Assembly (NCBI RefSeq): GCF_000426285.1
Contig: NZ_AUFB01000003.1
Span: 62,001-126,000 of the forward strand
DNA: 64,000 nucleotides
Direction: 5' to 3'
Origin: Rhizobium leucaenae USDA 9039
GTDB taxonomy: Bacteria > Pseudomonadota > Alphaproteobacteria > Rhizobiales > Rhizobiaceae
Shown here in pieces: positions 42,728-52,242 of the stretch. The notes under the pieces are model-generated. The model was given only the letters and a program-made list of their open reading frames with translations, searched no databases and was not told where the DNA came from. Numbering within the stretch: position 1 is the first letter of the stretch; every line of letters begins with the position of its first letter. The translations under genes were made by a program, and so were the position numbers.

Positions 42728-43884
42728 CACGCAACTCCCGCCATCATCCATTCCGCGCGCACATCCGCGTCCGGTTCATCACCTCTTTCTGCCGCAAAAT
42801 TGCGGAACTCGCCAGTCGTCATCAACCGCGCCAATGCCCAGACGGCCATGCCGCGCACCACGGCCGAGGGGTCGCCCGTCAGACCGCAGCACGCCGGGAT
42901 CAAGCCGCGCTCCCCGGAATTGCCGGCAGCGATCAGCACATTGCGAATGAAGCGATCGCGGCCGATGCGCTTGAGGGGCGAGCCGCTGAAGAAGGTGCGA
43001 AAGGCGGCATCGTCGAGACCGAGCAGGAAGGCGATCGGCGGTTCCTTGAGGTCGTCGCGAGCGATCAGCTTCATCTCGGCGGCGGCGCTGGCGAATTTGT
43101 TCCAGGGACAGGCGGCAAGACAGTCGTCGCAGCCATAGATGCGATTGCCGATCAACGGCCGGAGCTCTGGATCGATCGGTCCTTTGTGCTCGATGGTCAG
43201 ATAGGAAATGCAGCGGCGCGCGTCGAGCTGGTAGGGGGCCGGGAAAGCTGCCGTCGGGCAGGCGTCAAGACAGGCGCGGCAGGAGCCGCAATGATCGATC
43301 TCGGCCTCGTCCGGTTCGAGATCCGCCGTGGTGAACATCGAGCCGAGGAACAGCCACGACCCGTGCGTCCGGCTGACCAGATTAGTGTGCTTGCCTTGCC
43401 AGCCGAGGCCCGCCGCGGCCGCCAGCGGCTTTTCCATGACCGGCGCAGTGTCGACGAAGACCTTGACGTCTTCCTGCGACCGCGCCGCGAAGCGGGTGGC
43501 AATCTCCTTCAGCCGCCCCTTGATGATATCGTGATAGTCGCGGTTGCGGGCATAGACGGAGATGGCCGCTTTGTCGGGCTTTTCCAGAATGCCGCGTGGG
43601 TCTTCCTCGGGCCCGTAGTTGAGCCCGAAGACGGCGATGGAGCGGACATCGCCCCACAGCATATTGGGATCGCCGCGGCGTTCGCGCGTCTCCTCCATCC
43701 ACGCCATGGTGCCGTGATAGCCTTGTTCGAGGAATTGATAGAGCCTGATCCCTGCCTCGGGAATGGCATCTGGCCGGGTGACGCGGCAGAGATCGAAGCC
43801 CTGCGTCCGCGCTTCGTCACGAAGAAAGGCCGTCAGCATACGCCGTCGCTTGCTTTCTTTGTCTATGGCTCGGTCGTCGGGCAT
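42727..43884 (-). CDS. queG: Epoxyqueuosine reductase
   Basis: This 385-aa cobalamin-dependent iron-sulfur enzyme performs the last step of queuosine synthesis on tRNA. It has catalytic Asp145 in [11 protein letters not shown] and two 4Fe-4S sites (Cys199/202/205/209 in [12 protein letters not shown] and Cys252/255/259 in [11 protein letters not shown]). A C-terminal HEAT-like tRNA-binding part has the typical [15 protein letters not shown]. It lies 12 bp after the GST gene and overlaps the SDR gene by one base. Confidence 0.96.
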   Translation of the reverse strand: MPDDRAIDKESKRRRMLTAFLRDEARTQGFDLCRVTRPDAIPEAGIRLYQFLEQGYHGTMAWMEETRERRGDPNMLWGDVRSIAVFGLNYGPEEDPRGILEKPDKAAISVYARNRDYHDIIKGRLKEIATRFAARSQEDVKVFVDTAPVMEKPLAAAAGLGWQGKHTNLVSRTHGSWLFLGSMFTTADLEPDEAEIDHCGSCRACLDACPTAAFPAPYQLDARRCISYLTIEHKGPIDPELRPLIGNRIYGCDDCLAACPWNKFASAAAEMKLIARDDLKEPPIAFLLGLDDAAFRTFFSGSPLKRIGRDRFIRNVLIAAGNSGERGLIPACCGLTGDPSAVVRGMAVWALARLMTTGEFRNFAAERGDEPDADVRAEWMMAGVA

Positions 43885-43896
43885 ATCCAGCCCTCG

Positions 43897-44589
43897 TCAG
43901 AAATCCAGATCGGCGTAGTGCGACACAGGCGTGATGCCGCGGACGCGTTCCGCCAGGATCGGCCGGAAAGACGGGCGCGATTTCAGCCGCTGATACCACT
44001 CCTTGGCGATGGGCGATTCCATCCAGTCGATCTCGCCGAGATAATCGAGAACGGAAATCGAGGCGGCCGCCGCAAGATCCGCATAGCTCAGCCGTTCGCC
44101 GGCAAGCCATTGGCGGGAACCCGCAAGCCAGGAGAGATACTTCATATGCTGGCGGATGTTGCCCCGAGCCATGCGCATCACCTTGGAGTCGGGAGCGCCG
44201 CCGCCCTGGTCGGCCGTCATCTGCAGCTTATAGACCCGTTCACGCACCAAAGGCCGCGTCACGTCCTGTTCCATCTTCTGCATGAACCACTCCGCCAGCC
44301 GGCGGATTTCGGCGCGCTGGAATGGGTCTTCGGCCAGAAGCCGGCGGTCCCGCTTCAGAACGCCATGCGTCTCGTCGAGATATTCGGAGATCACGGTCGC
44401 GCCGCAGAGCGCCCGCATGCTGTCATCGACATAGACGGGCAGCGTGCCGGCCGGATTGAGCGCCAGAAAATCGCGGCGCTTTTCCCACGTCTGTTCCTCG
44501 ATCAACTCCGTCTGATAACCGTATTCGGTCAGGATCAGACGGACGAACCGTGATGGAGATGACATAGAATGATGATACAGCGTCGGCAT
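43897..44589 (-). CDS. Glutathione S-transferase-family protein
   Basis: This 230-aa protein has a thioredoxin-like N-terminal domain (PTLYHHSMSSPSRFVRLIL with a Ser-rich active loop, then NPAGTLPVYVD and a GATVISEYL glutathione-binding motif) and an all-helical C-terminal domain with ERLSYADLAAA. ATG 44589 begins the conserved strand. It is the first gene of the GST-queG-SDR operon. Confidence 0.93.
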   Translation of the reverse strand: MPTLYHHSMSSPSRFVRLILTEYGYQTELIEEQTWEKRRDFLALNPAGTLPVYVDDSMRALCGATVISEYLDETHGVLKRDRRLLAEDPFQRAEIRRLAEWFMQKMEQDVTRPLVRERVYKLQMTADQGGGAPDSKVMRMARGNIRQHMKYLSWLAGSRQWLAGERLSYADLAAAASISVLDYLGEIDWMESPIAKEWYQRLKSRPSFRPILAERVRGITPVSHYADLDF

Positions 44590-44740
44590 TGATACTCGGG
44601 CTTTTGCAGTTGATGCTTCTAAGAGTCTCGGGCCCACCATCTTGCGGCCCTAGTCATACGTCATCGGTTGAAGCTATAGGAGTTTGGCCTAGCTATTACA
44701 AGCGAATCGGGCCACCCCGCCCCGTGACAAAGGACACAAT

Positions 44741-45541
44741 ATGGTTGAACAAATTGTTATCGCGTTGTTTTTGGGCCTTGTGGAAGGCCTGACGGAGTTC
44801 ATTCCCGTATCCTCCACGGGTCATTTGATACTGATCGGACATTTCCTCGGTTTTGATGAAGCTGCCACTTTCGACGTTCTGATCCAGCTCGGTGCAATCC
44901 TCGCCATCCTGCTTGTCTATTTCAATCGCCTCGTTCAAATCGCAAAGGCGCTGCCGGTCAGCGTCAAGGCCCGTCATTTCGTGCTCGCGGTTCTTTTCGG
45001 CTTCCTGCCGGCCGCCGTTATCGGCGCGATCGCGCATGATTTCATCAAGACGGTTCTGTTCGATTCGCCGAAGGTCATCTGCATTTCGCTGATCCTCGGC
45101 GGCATCGTCCTGCTGGTTATCGACAGAGTTCCGTTCAAGCCCAAATATACCAGCGCCTATGACTTCTCTTGGCCGATGGCGATCAAGATCGGCTTCTTCC
45201 AATGTCTGGCGATGATCCCCGGAACGTCGCGTTCGGGCTCCACCATAGTTGGTGCCCTCTTGCTCGGCGCCGACAAGCGCTCTGCCGCGGAATTCTCTTT
45301 CTTCCTTGCCATGCCGACCATGGCCGGCGCCTTCGCGCTGGATCTGTGGAAAAGCCGTCACGACCTCAGCATGGACCAGGGCCTGCTGATCGTCATCGGC
45401 TTCTTTACCGCTTTCATATCGGCACTGTTCGTGGTTCGGGCGCTGCTCGATTTCGTCTCGCGCCGCGGGTACGCGCCCTTCGCTTGGTGGCGCATTGGCA
45501 TCGGCATTCTCGGCCTGATCGGGCTTTATACGATCGGCTGA
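44741..45541 (+). CDS. uppP: Undecaprenyl-diphosphatase
   Basis: This 266-aa integral membrane enzyme recycles the lipid carrier of cell-wall synthesis by dephosphorylating undecaprenyl diphosphate. Both family motifs are intact, [19 protein letters not shown] at the N terminus and [19 protein letters not shown] in the second half, with about eight helices. Start ATG 44741 is the first residue of the family sequence. A terminator follows. Confidence 0.96.
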   Translation: MVEQIVIALFLGLVEGLTEFIPVSSTGHLILIGHFLGFDEAATFDVLIQLGAILAILLVYFNRLVQIAKALPVSVKARHFVLAVLFGFLPAAVIGAIAHDFIKTVLFDSPKVICISLILGGIVLLVIDRVPFKPKYTSAYDFSWPMAIKIGFFQCLAMIPGTSRSGSTIVGALLLGADKRSAAEFSFFLAMPTMAGAFALDLWKSRHDLSMDQGLLIVIGFFTAFISALFVVRALLDFVSRRGYAPFAWWRIGIGILGLIGLYTIG

Positions 45542-45574
45542 GGCGGATCGCTTAAGTTAAATTTCGAGAAAACG

Positions 45575-45599
45575 AAGGCCGGCGAAAACCGGCCTTTTT
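45575..45599 (+). terminator. Intrinsic terminator after uppP
   Basis: Stem AAGGCCGG (45575-45582) with CCGGCCTT (45589-45596), six-base loop, then a T-run to 45599. Its symmetry also allows weak termination of leftward transcription. Confidence 0.85.
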
Positions 45600-45608
45600 C
45601 ATGCTCGA

Positions 45609-45773
45609 TCAGTTCGAGGATGAAGGCTCGATGGAGCCAGTCGTGCAGGGATCGACGCCATAGGTCGGCGTGCATTCACCCTTGACCGAAGTGATGCTGC
45701 CGCGGGCCACAAATGAGCCAGCGAGAATCACCAGTGCCGCGCACGCAAACAAAAGCGCGATAGACTTACCCAT
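45609..45773 (-). CDS. Small single-pass membrane or exported protein
   Basis: This 54-aa protein has one hydrophobic segment (SIALLFACAALVILAGSFVA) and a polar tail with two cysteines (GECTPTYGVDPCTTGS) that could form a disulfide in the periplasm. ATG 45773 fits the membrane segment; the 12-residue upstream extension in the same frame is less likely. Not recognised beyond small conserved rhizobial proteins. Confidence 0.65.
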   Translation of the reverse strand: MGKSIALLFACAALVILAGSFVARGSITSVKGECTPTYGVDPCTTGSIEPSSSN

Positions 45774-46000
45774 CGAAGAATGCCTTTCCGCAGAAGTGAA
45801 ACGCGCCACGAATTGGTGCCCTGCCGAGCCCCCGGCGACGCGCGGTTGTGTTAGTCAGTGAAATGATGAATAGCAATAAAGGTTCATGTTAAATTTGACG
45901 TTAATGCTACTATTTTCAGTGTGCGTCTTTTGAGCAACGCCAAGCTGTGAATGAAGGTGAGGAGGGCGGCTCCTCGATGTCGGAAACGCGGCCGGGCGAA

Positions 46001-46032
46001 AGAAAAACGCCGCCTGGAGGAGCCAGACGGCG
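46001..46032 (-). terminator. Intrinsic terminator, minus strand, after the NDUFA9-like gene
   Basis: A 10-bp stem (46008-46017 with 46023-46032, one G-U pair) around a five-base loop is followed on the minus strand by TTTTTCT. It lies 27 bp past the stop of the SDR gene. Confidence 0.85.
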
Positions 46033-46058
46033 CTTCGATTTTTCGAATCGTTAGAGCG

Positions 46059-47039
46059 TCAGGCGGCTTTGCCGGAACCGGTGAACTGACCCTGCGGGCG
46101 GTAGCGCACCAGGTAGGACGGCAGCACGGAAATCAGCAGGGTCGGCATCAGGCCGATATCCTTCAATGTCCGGCCTTCCGCCTCGGCTTCCTTGGAGACC
46201 ACATTGTCATGCTTCAGGAGACGAACTTGATCGGGCGTGATCGGCGGCGTAATGAACGGCACAGCCGAAGCGATGCCGCCGATAAACGAAGCAAGGCCGA
46301 ACGGCAGAGAGACCAGCGACTTCTTCCGGTTGATAACGGAAAGCGTCGTTTCGAGACATTCACGGAAAGTAAGCACCTCGGGCCCGCCAAGTTCGTAGAT
46401 CGTGCCGGCTTTGAGCTTGCCGTCGACGCCGCGGGCCACTGCCTCGGCGACATCCTCGACATAAACCGGCTGGAACTTCGTCTGGCCGCCGCCAACCAGC
46501 GGCAGGAATGGCGCGGTGCGGGACATATCGGCGAATTTGTTGAAGAAGCCGTCTTCCGGACCGAAGACGATCGACGGCCGCAGGATGACGGCATCCGGTT
46601 TGATCGACAGTATGGCGGCTTCGGCGCGGGCCTTGGTGCGGGCATAGGCGGAAGCCGAATTGGCGTTCGCGCCGATGGCGGAAATATGCGTCAGCGAAGC
46701 GCCGACGCCGCGCGCCGCTTCCGCGATAGCCTTGGCGCCGAATTCCTGCACCGCATCGAATTTATTGCGGCCACTTTCGGCGAGAATGCCGACGCAATTG
46801 ACCACATGCTGTGCGCCTTCGACGGCGCGATCGATGGAGTTGCGATAGCGTACGTTCGCCTGGACGATCGAAATTTGGCCGAGATTGCCCTGCGGCTGCA
46901 GAAAACCGGCGAGATCGGGACGGCGTACGGCAACGCGGATGCGATAGCCGCGCTTGGCGAGCACGCGGACGACATGCCGCCCGATGAAGCCCGATCCCCC
47001 AAACACGGTCACGAGCGGCGGAAGGTTGGACAGGGTCAT
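46059..47039 (-). CDS. NDUFA9-like NAD(P)-binding protein (atypical SDR, complex I-associated type)
   Basis: This 326-aa protein has a Rossmann start TVFGGSGFIGRHVVRVLAKR, then VNCVGILAESG, THISAIGANANSASAYARTK and PSIVFGPEDGFFNKFA, the pattern of the NDUFA9 subfamily of atypical short-chain dehydrogenases. In mitochondria this subunit belongs to complex I; in bacteria the gene lies apart from nuo and its role is uncertain. A terminator follows. It is monocistronic. Confidence 0.9.
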   Translation of the reverse strand: MTLSNLPPLVTVFGGSGFIGRHVVRVLAKRGYRIRVAVRRPDLAGFLQPQGNLGQISIVQANVRYRNSIDRAVEGAQHVVNCVGILAESGRNKFDAVQEFGAKAIAEAARGVGASLTHISAIGANANSASAYARTKARAEAAILSIKPDAVILRPSIVFGPEDGFFNKFADMSRTAPFLPLVGGGQTKFQPVYVEDVAEAVARGVDGKLKAGTIYELGGPEVLTFRECLETTLSVINRKKSLVSLPFGLASFIGGIASAVPFITPPITPDQVRLLKHDNVVSKEAEAEGRTLKDIGLMPTLLISVLPSYLVRYRPQGQFTGSGKAA

Positions 47040-47150
47040 GGCAGGCTCCTCGAAAGGCTTAGATAGGGCTGATGTGGCTTCGTCTTAACCGATCCGAGGG
47101 CCGAGGTGAAGAGCTATCGCACCGCATGTTCCGGCGGCTTTTTAAAAGCC

Positions 47151-47438
47151 TCAGATGCCCTCGACGACCACCATTTCGGCATCCGCCACTTCATGACGAA
47201 TCTTGGCGGCCGCCTGGTATTCAGGCGAGTTGTAGCACTCGACGGCATGCTGCAGCGAAGGGAATTCGATAACGACGTTGCGTCCGCGCGCCTGGCCTTC
47301 CAGCGGCGTGAAAGCGCCGCCGCGGGCAAGGAAAATGGCCCCGAATCTCTCGAAAGCCGGCTTGGCGGCGGCAACATAATCCTTATAGCGCTCGGCATCG
47401 CGAACATCCACGCGTGCGATCCAATATCCCTTTGCCAT
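47151..47438 (-). CDS. DUF1330-family protein
   Basis: This 95-aa ferredoxin-like-fold protein has KGYWIARVDVRDAERYKDYV, FLARGG, and VIEFPSLQHAVECYNSPEY, the DUF1330 signature. ATG 47438 follows a GGAG site; upstream in-frame sequence overlaps pyrF. It is the last gene of the pmtA-phosphatase-pyrF cluster, 25 bp after pyrF. Dimeric dabb-like folds of this kind have few known functions. Confidence 0.9.
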   Translation of the reverse strand: MAKGYWIARVDVRDAERYKDYVAAAKPAFERFGAIFLARGGAFTPLEGQARGRNVVIEFPSLQHAVECYNSPEYQAAAKIRHEVADAEMVVVEGI

Positions 47439-47463
47439 ATCCTGTCTCCCTGTTTCCTGCAAT

Positions 47464-48156
47464 TTAGAGCGCAGCGTCCATCTCTGCGAGGATGGCGCGG
47501 GCGGCCTCCTTCGGATCGGCCGCCTTGACGATCGGCCGGGCAACGACGAGATGGCTCGATCCGGCCTTGATGGCCTCGGCGGGTGTCATCACACGCTTCT
47601 GGTCGCCCTTGTCGCTGCCGGCTGGGCGGATGCCTGGGGTCACCAGCGCCATGTCGGGGCCGATGATCTTGCGCACGGCGGCGGATTCTTCGGCCGAGCA
47701 TACGATGCCGCCCATGCCGGCGAGGAGCGCCTGTTCGGCACGGCGCAGCACCAGCGTGTGCGGGTCGTATTCGTATCCGGCGGCGATCAGGTCCTGCTCA
47801 TCCATCGAGGTCAGCACGGTGACACCGAGCAGGCAGAGATCGGAACCCTTGGCTGCGGCAACGGCCGCCCGCATCGCCTTCGGATAGGCATGGAGCGTCA
47901 GCATCGACATGCCCATCTTGATGATGTTTTCGACGCCGGACGCGACTGTGTTGTCGATGTCGAGCAGCTTCATGTCGAGGAAGATCTTCTTGCCGTCGGC
48001 GGCAAGGTCGCGGGCGAATTCCAGCCCGCCGGCGAAGGCGAGCTGATAGCCGATCTTGTAGAAGAGAATGTCCTCGCCGAGGGTGCTGACAACCTTTTCG
48101 GCCTCCTGAAGGTTTGGAACATCCAGTCCAACGATCAAGCGGTCGCGTGCGGTCAT
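47464..48156 (-). CDS. pyrF: Orotidine 5'-phosphate decarboxylase
   Basis: This 230-aa TIM-barrel enzyme makes UMP. Active-site residues are seen in the [14 protein letters not shown] motif (Asp-x-Lys-x-x-Asp), with LIVGLDVP at the start and VTPGIRP and VVARPI phosphate-binding loops. ATG 48156 has a GGAG site. It starts one base after the stop of the histidine-phosphatase gene. Confidence 0.96.
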   Translation of the reverse strand: MTARDRLIVGLDVPNLQEAEKVVSTLGEDILFYKIGYQLAFAGGLEFARDLAADGKKIFLDMKLLDIDNTVASGVENIIKMGMSMLTLHAYPKAMRAAVAAAKGSDLCLLGVTVLTSMDEQDLIAAGYEYDPHTLVLRRAEQALLAGMGGIVCSAEESAAVRKIIGPDMALVTPGIRPAGSDKGDQKRVMTPAEAIKAGSSHLVVARPIVKAADPKEAARAILAEMDAAL

Positions 48157-48157
48157 C

Positions 48158-48745
48158 TCAACTCCACCCCTGCCAATCTTCGATAGGCGTCCAGTCGCAT
48201 GACACGGCGCGCTTCGCAAGATCGAAACAGAAAAGATTGCCGCCGCCGGGCGGCTGATCGCCCTGGCGCGCGATCGGCTTGCCTTCCAGGTGACATTTCA
48301 GCAGCGTGCCGACGCCGCCATGGCCGACGAAGGCGATCGGCGTCTTCGGATTGTGTCGCGAGAGAACGGCCTCCACATGGGAAACGATCCGCGCCTGAGC
48401 ATCGATCGCGCGCTCCCAACCCTTAAAACTCTCGTGTGGATGGGCAAAGAACCATTCCGCCGCCTTCTCGAATTCCGGCGGCGGCAGGAAGCCCGTGGCG
48501 CTGCGGTCGTTTTCATGCATGGCTTCGACGATTTCAACCGTCGCGCCGCTCGCCGTCGCCAGGAATTCGGCAGTTTCGATCGCCTTGCGCTCGCCGCTGG
48601 AAACGATCAGACCGAGCTGACGCGCCCAAGGACGCATCGCCGCTGTTTGCGCCCGCGCGGCGCCGATATCGGAAAGACCCCATTCCGGAACCGGCACCGA
48701 GGGATCGATGCGCACCTGCGGATGCGTGATATAGAGTGCGAACAT
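48158..48745 (-). CDS. Histidine phosphatase-family protein with altered RHG motif
   Basis: This 195-aa protein has the phosphoglycerate mutase-like fold: [27 protein letters not shown] (second Arg), the [10 protein letters not shown] acid region and [11 protein letters not shown] with the second His. The N-terminal R-H-G triad, however, reads T-H-P (YITHPQV). The phospho-accepting His is kept, but the Arg that binds phosphate is lost. Activity may be reduced or changed. It sits between pmtA and pyrF with gaps of 8 and 1 bp. Confidence 0.87.
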   Translation of the reverse strand: MFALYITHPQVRIDPSVPVPEWGLSDIGAARAQTAAMRPWARQLGLIVSSGERKAIETAEFLATASGATVEIVEAMHENDRSATGFLPPPEFEKAAEWFFAHPHESFKGWERAIDAQARIVSHVEAVLSRHNPKTPIAFVGHGGVGTLLKCHLEGKPIARQGDQPPGGGNLFCFDLAKRAVSCDWTPIEDWQGWS

Positions 48746-48753
48746 GATCCAGC

Positions 48754-49347
48754 TCAGCCCCGGCGGTAGATCCAGAGCTGCGCCGGCGGGATGTTGCGCA
48801 CGATGAAGTCGAGGTGCTGGATATGATAGCGATCCGGCCGGGCGATGATCGGCGACACCGGCCCATAGGAGATCTGCACGACCGGCCGGCCAGGCGGCAT
48901 GCGGTCCAGCAAGCTTTCGAGCAGAGCGACACGCGCCTTCATGGGAAAATTCAGCAACGGAATGCCCGAGACGATGGAATCGAATGTCTGGCCGCGCAAA
49001 ACGCCGAGCGTCTTGTCGAGATCGAAGGCGTCGCCATTGATGAAATGGACGCCCGGATAAAGACGGACGAGGTGATTATAGAAGTCGGTGGAATATTCGA
49101 CAGCGACCAGATTTTCCGGTTCAACGCCGCGGGCCAGGATCGCTTTGGTAATGGCACCCGTTCCAGGGCCGAGCTCCAGCACCGGCAGGCCGGAATGGAT
49201 GTTGACGACGCTCGCCATCTTGCGGGCGGTGATCGAGGATGTGGGAACGATGGAACCGACCGTTTTCGGGCCCTGCATCATGCCTTTGAAGAAACGGATC
49301 TCTTCGTCGAACTTCTTGCCTAGCCGTTCCTTGAGACGCAGCGCCAT
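48754..49347 (-). CDS. pmtA: Phosphatidylethanolamine N-methyltransferase, rhizobial soluble type
   Basis: This 197-aa SAM-dependent enzyme matches the Sinorhizobium-type PmtA, which methylates phosphatidylethanolamine towards phosphatidylcholine. The N terminus is amphipathic (RLKERLGKKFDEEIRFFKGM), followed by KTVGSIVPTSS, SAM motif VLELGPGTGAITKAIL, and a late VQISYGPVSP. A membrane-associated rather than integral form is expected. ATG 49347 follows GGGAGAGG. It leads the cluster pmtA, phosphatase, pyrF, DUF1330. Confidence 0.85.
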   Translation of the reverse strand: MALRLKERLGKKFDEEIRFFKGMMQGPKTVGSIVPTSSITARKMASVVNIHSGLPVLELGPGTGAITKAILARGVEPENLVAVEYSTDFYNHLVRLYPGVHFINGDAFDLDKTLGVLRGQTFDSIVSGIPLLNFPMKARVALLESLLDRMPPGRPVVQISYGPVSPIIARPDRYHIQHLDFIVRNIPPAQLWIYRRG

Positions 49348-49451
49348 CCTCTCCCCCACCAGTTTTACAGTTGCGACTTACATATCGTTTATCTCTCATC
49401 TTGCAATGCCATGGCGCAATAACAAGAAAAAATGTCGCAACGTGTACAGGC

Positions 49452-49500
49452 TTAAATAAAAGCGCCCGCGCCTTTTCAAAAACGCATGAAAGGGCGCTTC
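49452..49500 (-). terminator. Terminator of dnaN
   Basis: On the minus strand, arms AAGCGCCC (49499-49492) and GGGCGCTT (49467-49460) enclose a 24-base loop and are followed by TTATTT, eight bases past the dnaN stop. Confidence 0.7.
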
Positions 49501-49507
49501 GGTTTCG

Positions 49508-50626
49508 CTAAACGCGCATCGGCATCAGGACATAGAGAGCGTCGTCGCCGGCCGTATCGCGGATCAGTGTCGGCGAGCCGGCATCGGCAAGCAGGAAGAT
49601 CGCCGCATCGCCGGACAATTGCGCGGTAATGTCGAGCAGATATTTGGCGTTAAAGCCGATTTCCATCGCATCCATGTCGTAGCCGACGGCAACTTCTTCC
49701 GTGGCACTTCCGGAGTCGGGATTGTTGACCGTCAACAGGAGCTGACCGTCCGACAATGCCAGCTTCACGGCGCGGCCGCGCTCCGACGAAATGGTCGAGA
49801 CGCGGTCGACGGCCTGGGCGAAGGTCTGGCAATCGACCCGCATTTCCTTGTCGTTGCTCGTCGGGATGACGCGCTGATAATCGGGAAAGGTGCCGTCGAT
49901 CAGCTTCGAAGTCATGACGATCGAGCCGATGGTCAGGCGGATTTTGGCATCGGACACTTCGACGGTGACGACGACATCGGGGCTGTCGACCAGCTTCTGC
50001 AGTTCGCCGACCGTTTTGCGCGGAATGATGATGCCCGGCATGCCTTCCGAGCCCGAGGGGGCGTCGACATCGGCGCGGGCGAGGCGGTGGCCGTCGGTGG
50101 CGACCGCCCTCAGCTTCAGATCGCCCTTGCTTTCGATCGTGTGGAAGAAGATGCCGTTCAGATAATAACGGGTTTCTTCGGTGGAAATCGCAAACTGCGT
50201 CCGGTCGATCAGCATCTTCAGGTCCGCCGCCTTCAGTTTGAAGGAATGGCTGAAGCTCCCGGCGGTGAGATCCGGAAAATCGGATTCCGGCAGGCATTGA
50301 AGCGAGAATTTCGAGCGGCCCGAAGCAACCGTCATCGAGCTGCCATCGGGATTGGTGGCGAGAAGCACTTCCGAACCGTCCGGCAGCTTGCGCACGATGT
50401 CGTAGAGCAGATGCGCCGGCACGGTGGTGGCGCCGGCCTTCTCGACATTGGCGGGGGTCGCCTCGGTGATTTCGAGATCGAGGTCGGTCGCCTTCATGTC
50501 GAGGCTCGTTCCCTCGGCCTTGAGCAATACGTTGGACAGGATCGGGATCGTGTTGCGACGCTCGACCACGCGATGCACGTGGTTCAGCGATTTCAGGAGG
50601 TTCGACCGCTCAATTGTAATACGCAT
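49508..50626 (-). CDS. dnaN: DNA polymerase III beta subunit (sliding clamp)
   Basis: This 372-aa protein is the replication clamp, a ring-forming dimer of three repeated domains (about 1-120, 130-248, 250-372). It starts MRITIERSNLLKSLNHVHRV and ends with the conserved LMPMRV. The length is standard. It is monocistronic here, apart from dnaA, as is usual in Rhizobiales, and divergent from rsmI. Confidence 0.98.
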   Translation of the reverse strand: MRITIERSNLLKSLNHVHRVVERRNTIPILSNVLLKAEGTSLDMKATDLDLEITEATPANVEKAGATTVPAHLLYDIVRKLPDGSEVLLATNPDGSSMTVASGRSKFSLQCLPESDFPDLTAGSFSHSFKLKAADLKMLIDRTQFAISTEETRYYLNGIFFHTIESKGDLKLRAVATDGHRLARADVDAPSGSEGMPGIIIPRKTVGELQKLVDSPDVVVTVEVSDAKIRLTIGSIVMTSKLIDGTFPDYQRVIPTSNDKEMRVDCQTFAQAVDRVSTISSERGRAVKLALSDGQLLLTVNNPDSGSATEEVAVGYDMDAMEIGFNAKYLLDITAQLSGDAAIFLLADAGSPTLIRDTAGDDALYVLMPMRV

Positions 50627-50873
50627 GATGCTAACCGCTTTCGACCGTTACTCCCGGGCTGCCACAGGCGCCCGAAGGATGCTTTTTCGGACAAGGCCCG
50701 AGATTGGACGGGCAAAATGACAGAACTCAGCATGCGAATGCAAGAGGCATCGGGACATGCTGCACGTCATTTCGGTATTTGGCCGACGATGCTCACAGGA
50801 TTTGCGCGGCTCTTGCCGTCGGGCCATACCTCGCCCATAAAGGCGATGATTCCGAGGCGAATTCAGGGTCGGT

Positions 50874-51782
50874 ATGAGCGACGAAAACACCAGCGGCGGA
50901 GCGCGCAGTTTCCGCCTGCATAATACCACGGTTCCCGCCCGGCCACTGGAGCCGGCGCTTTATCTCGTCGCGACGCCGATCGGCAATCTCGGCGATATCA
51001 CGCTGCGGGCACTGGAAACGCTGGCAGGTGCCGATGTTCTCGCTTGCGAGGATACGCGCGTCACCCGGGTGCTGCTCGACCGTTACGGCATTCAGAACCG
51101 CCCCTTCGCCTATCATGAGCACAATGCCGACGAAGCAGGGCCGCGGCTGCTGCAGGCGCTGGAAGCCGGTCGCTCGGTGGCGCTGGTCTCCGATGCCGGC
51201 ACGCCGCTCGTCTCCGATCCCGGCTACCGGCTGGCGCTGCAGGCGATCGGGGCGGGTTACCGCGTCGTGCCGATCCCGGGCGCGTCCGCTCCTCTCGCTG
51301 CGCTGGTCGGCTCGGGCCTGCCCAACGATGCCTTTTTCTTTGCCGGTTTCCTGCCCGCCAAGGACAAGGGCCGCCGCGACCGGCTGGCCGAGCTTGCCGT
51401 CGTCCCCGCCACCCTGATCTTCTTTGAATCGCCGCATCGCATTGCCGCGACGCTCGCCGCCGCCGCCGACGTGCTCGGCGGCGAGCGCAAGGCAGCCGTC
51501 TGCCGCGAACTCACCAAGACCTTCGAGGAATTCCGTCGCGGCACGCTCACCGAACTTGCCGCCTTTTACGACAAGGTGGATAACGTCAAGGGTGAGATCG
51601 TTTGGCTCGTTGGTCCGCCGGAAGAGACGGTTGCCGCCGAAGCTGATGTCGAGGCCATTCTCAGCGATCTCGCGCGGAGCATGCCGACGGCCAAGGCCGC
51701 GGCAGAGGCCGCCCGGATCACCGGCCTGCCGCGCAAGGATCTCTACCAGCGCCTGCTCGATATAAAGGAGCGCCATGGCTGA
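50874..51782 (+). CDS. rsmI: 16S rRNA (cytidine(1402)-2'-O)-methyltransferase
   Basis: This 302-aa TP-methylase-fold enzyme methylates the ribose of 16S rRNA C1402. Motifs are YLVATPIGNLGDITLRALET, CEDTRVTRVLLD, LVSDAGTPLVSDPGY and GFLPAKDKGRRDRL, all as in RsmI. It overlaps the yraN start by 8 bp, a conserved rsmI-yraN pairing. Confidence 0.96.
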   Translation: MSDENTSGGARSFRLHNTTVPARPLEPALYLVATPIGNLGDITLRALETLAGADVLACEDTRVTRVLLDRYGIQNRPFAYHEHNADEAGPRLLQALEAGRSVALVSDAGTPLVSDPGYRLALQAIGAGYRVVPIPGASAPLAALVGSGLPNDAFFFAGFLPAKDKGRRDRLAELAVVPATLIFFESPHRIAATLAAAADVLGGERKAAVCRELTKTFEEFRRGTLTELAAFYDKVDNVKGEIVWLVGPPEETVAAEADVEAILSDLARSMPTAKAAAEAARITGLPRKDLYQRLLDIKERHG

Positions 51783-52143
51783 GACCGGCGAGCGGCTGAA
51801 GCGGCGGGAAGCATGGCGGCGCGGCCATGTCTCGGAATATGCCGCAGCGCTTTTCCTCTTTTTCAAGGGCTACCGCATTCTCGCCATCCGCCATCGCACT
51901 AAGCTCGGCGAAATCGACATCATCGCCCGCAAAGGCGATCTCGCCGTCTTCGTCGAGGTCAAAGCCAGGCGCGGCGAGCAGGAGGTGATCGATGCCGTTT
52001 CCTTTTCCGCACAAAAGCGCATTCGTGCCGCCAGCGACCTCTGGCTGGCACGCCAGCCGGATTATGCGCTGTTGTCGCAGCGTTACGACATCGTCGCCAT
52101 CCTGCCCGGTCGCTGGCCCAGGCATTTTCCGGACGCTTTTTAA
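51775..52143 (+). CDS. yraN: YraN/UPF0102-family nuclease-like protein
   Basis: This 122-aa protein has the restriction-endonuclease-like core of UPF0102: GHVSEYAAALFLFFKGY, then RTKLGEIDIIARKGDLAVFVEVKAR, where the Glu, Asp and the E-V-K triad form a metal site. Function is not settled but a Holliday-junction-type or repair nuclease is likely. It starts within the end of rsmI. Confidence 0.93.
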   Translation: MAETGERLKRREAWRRGHVSEYAAALFLFFKGYRILAIRHRTKLGEIDIIARKGDLAVFVEVKARRGEQEVIDAVSFSAQKRIRAASDLWLARQPDYALLSQRYDIVAILPGRWPRHFPDAF

Positions 52144-52242
52144 GGCTAACATCATGGCGGCGTCATAAAGCGCAACTATTGCCAGACCACCGCGCTCACA
52201 CCGCTTCCGGGCATCGCGCCTTACCCAAGTTTGACAGGTCTT

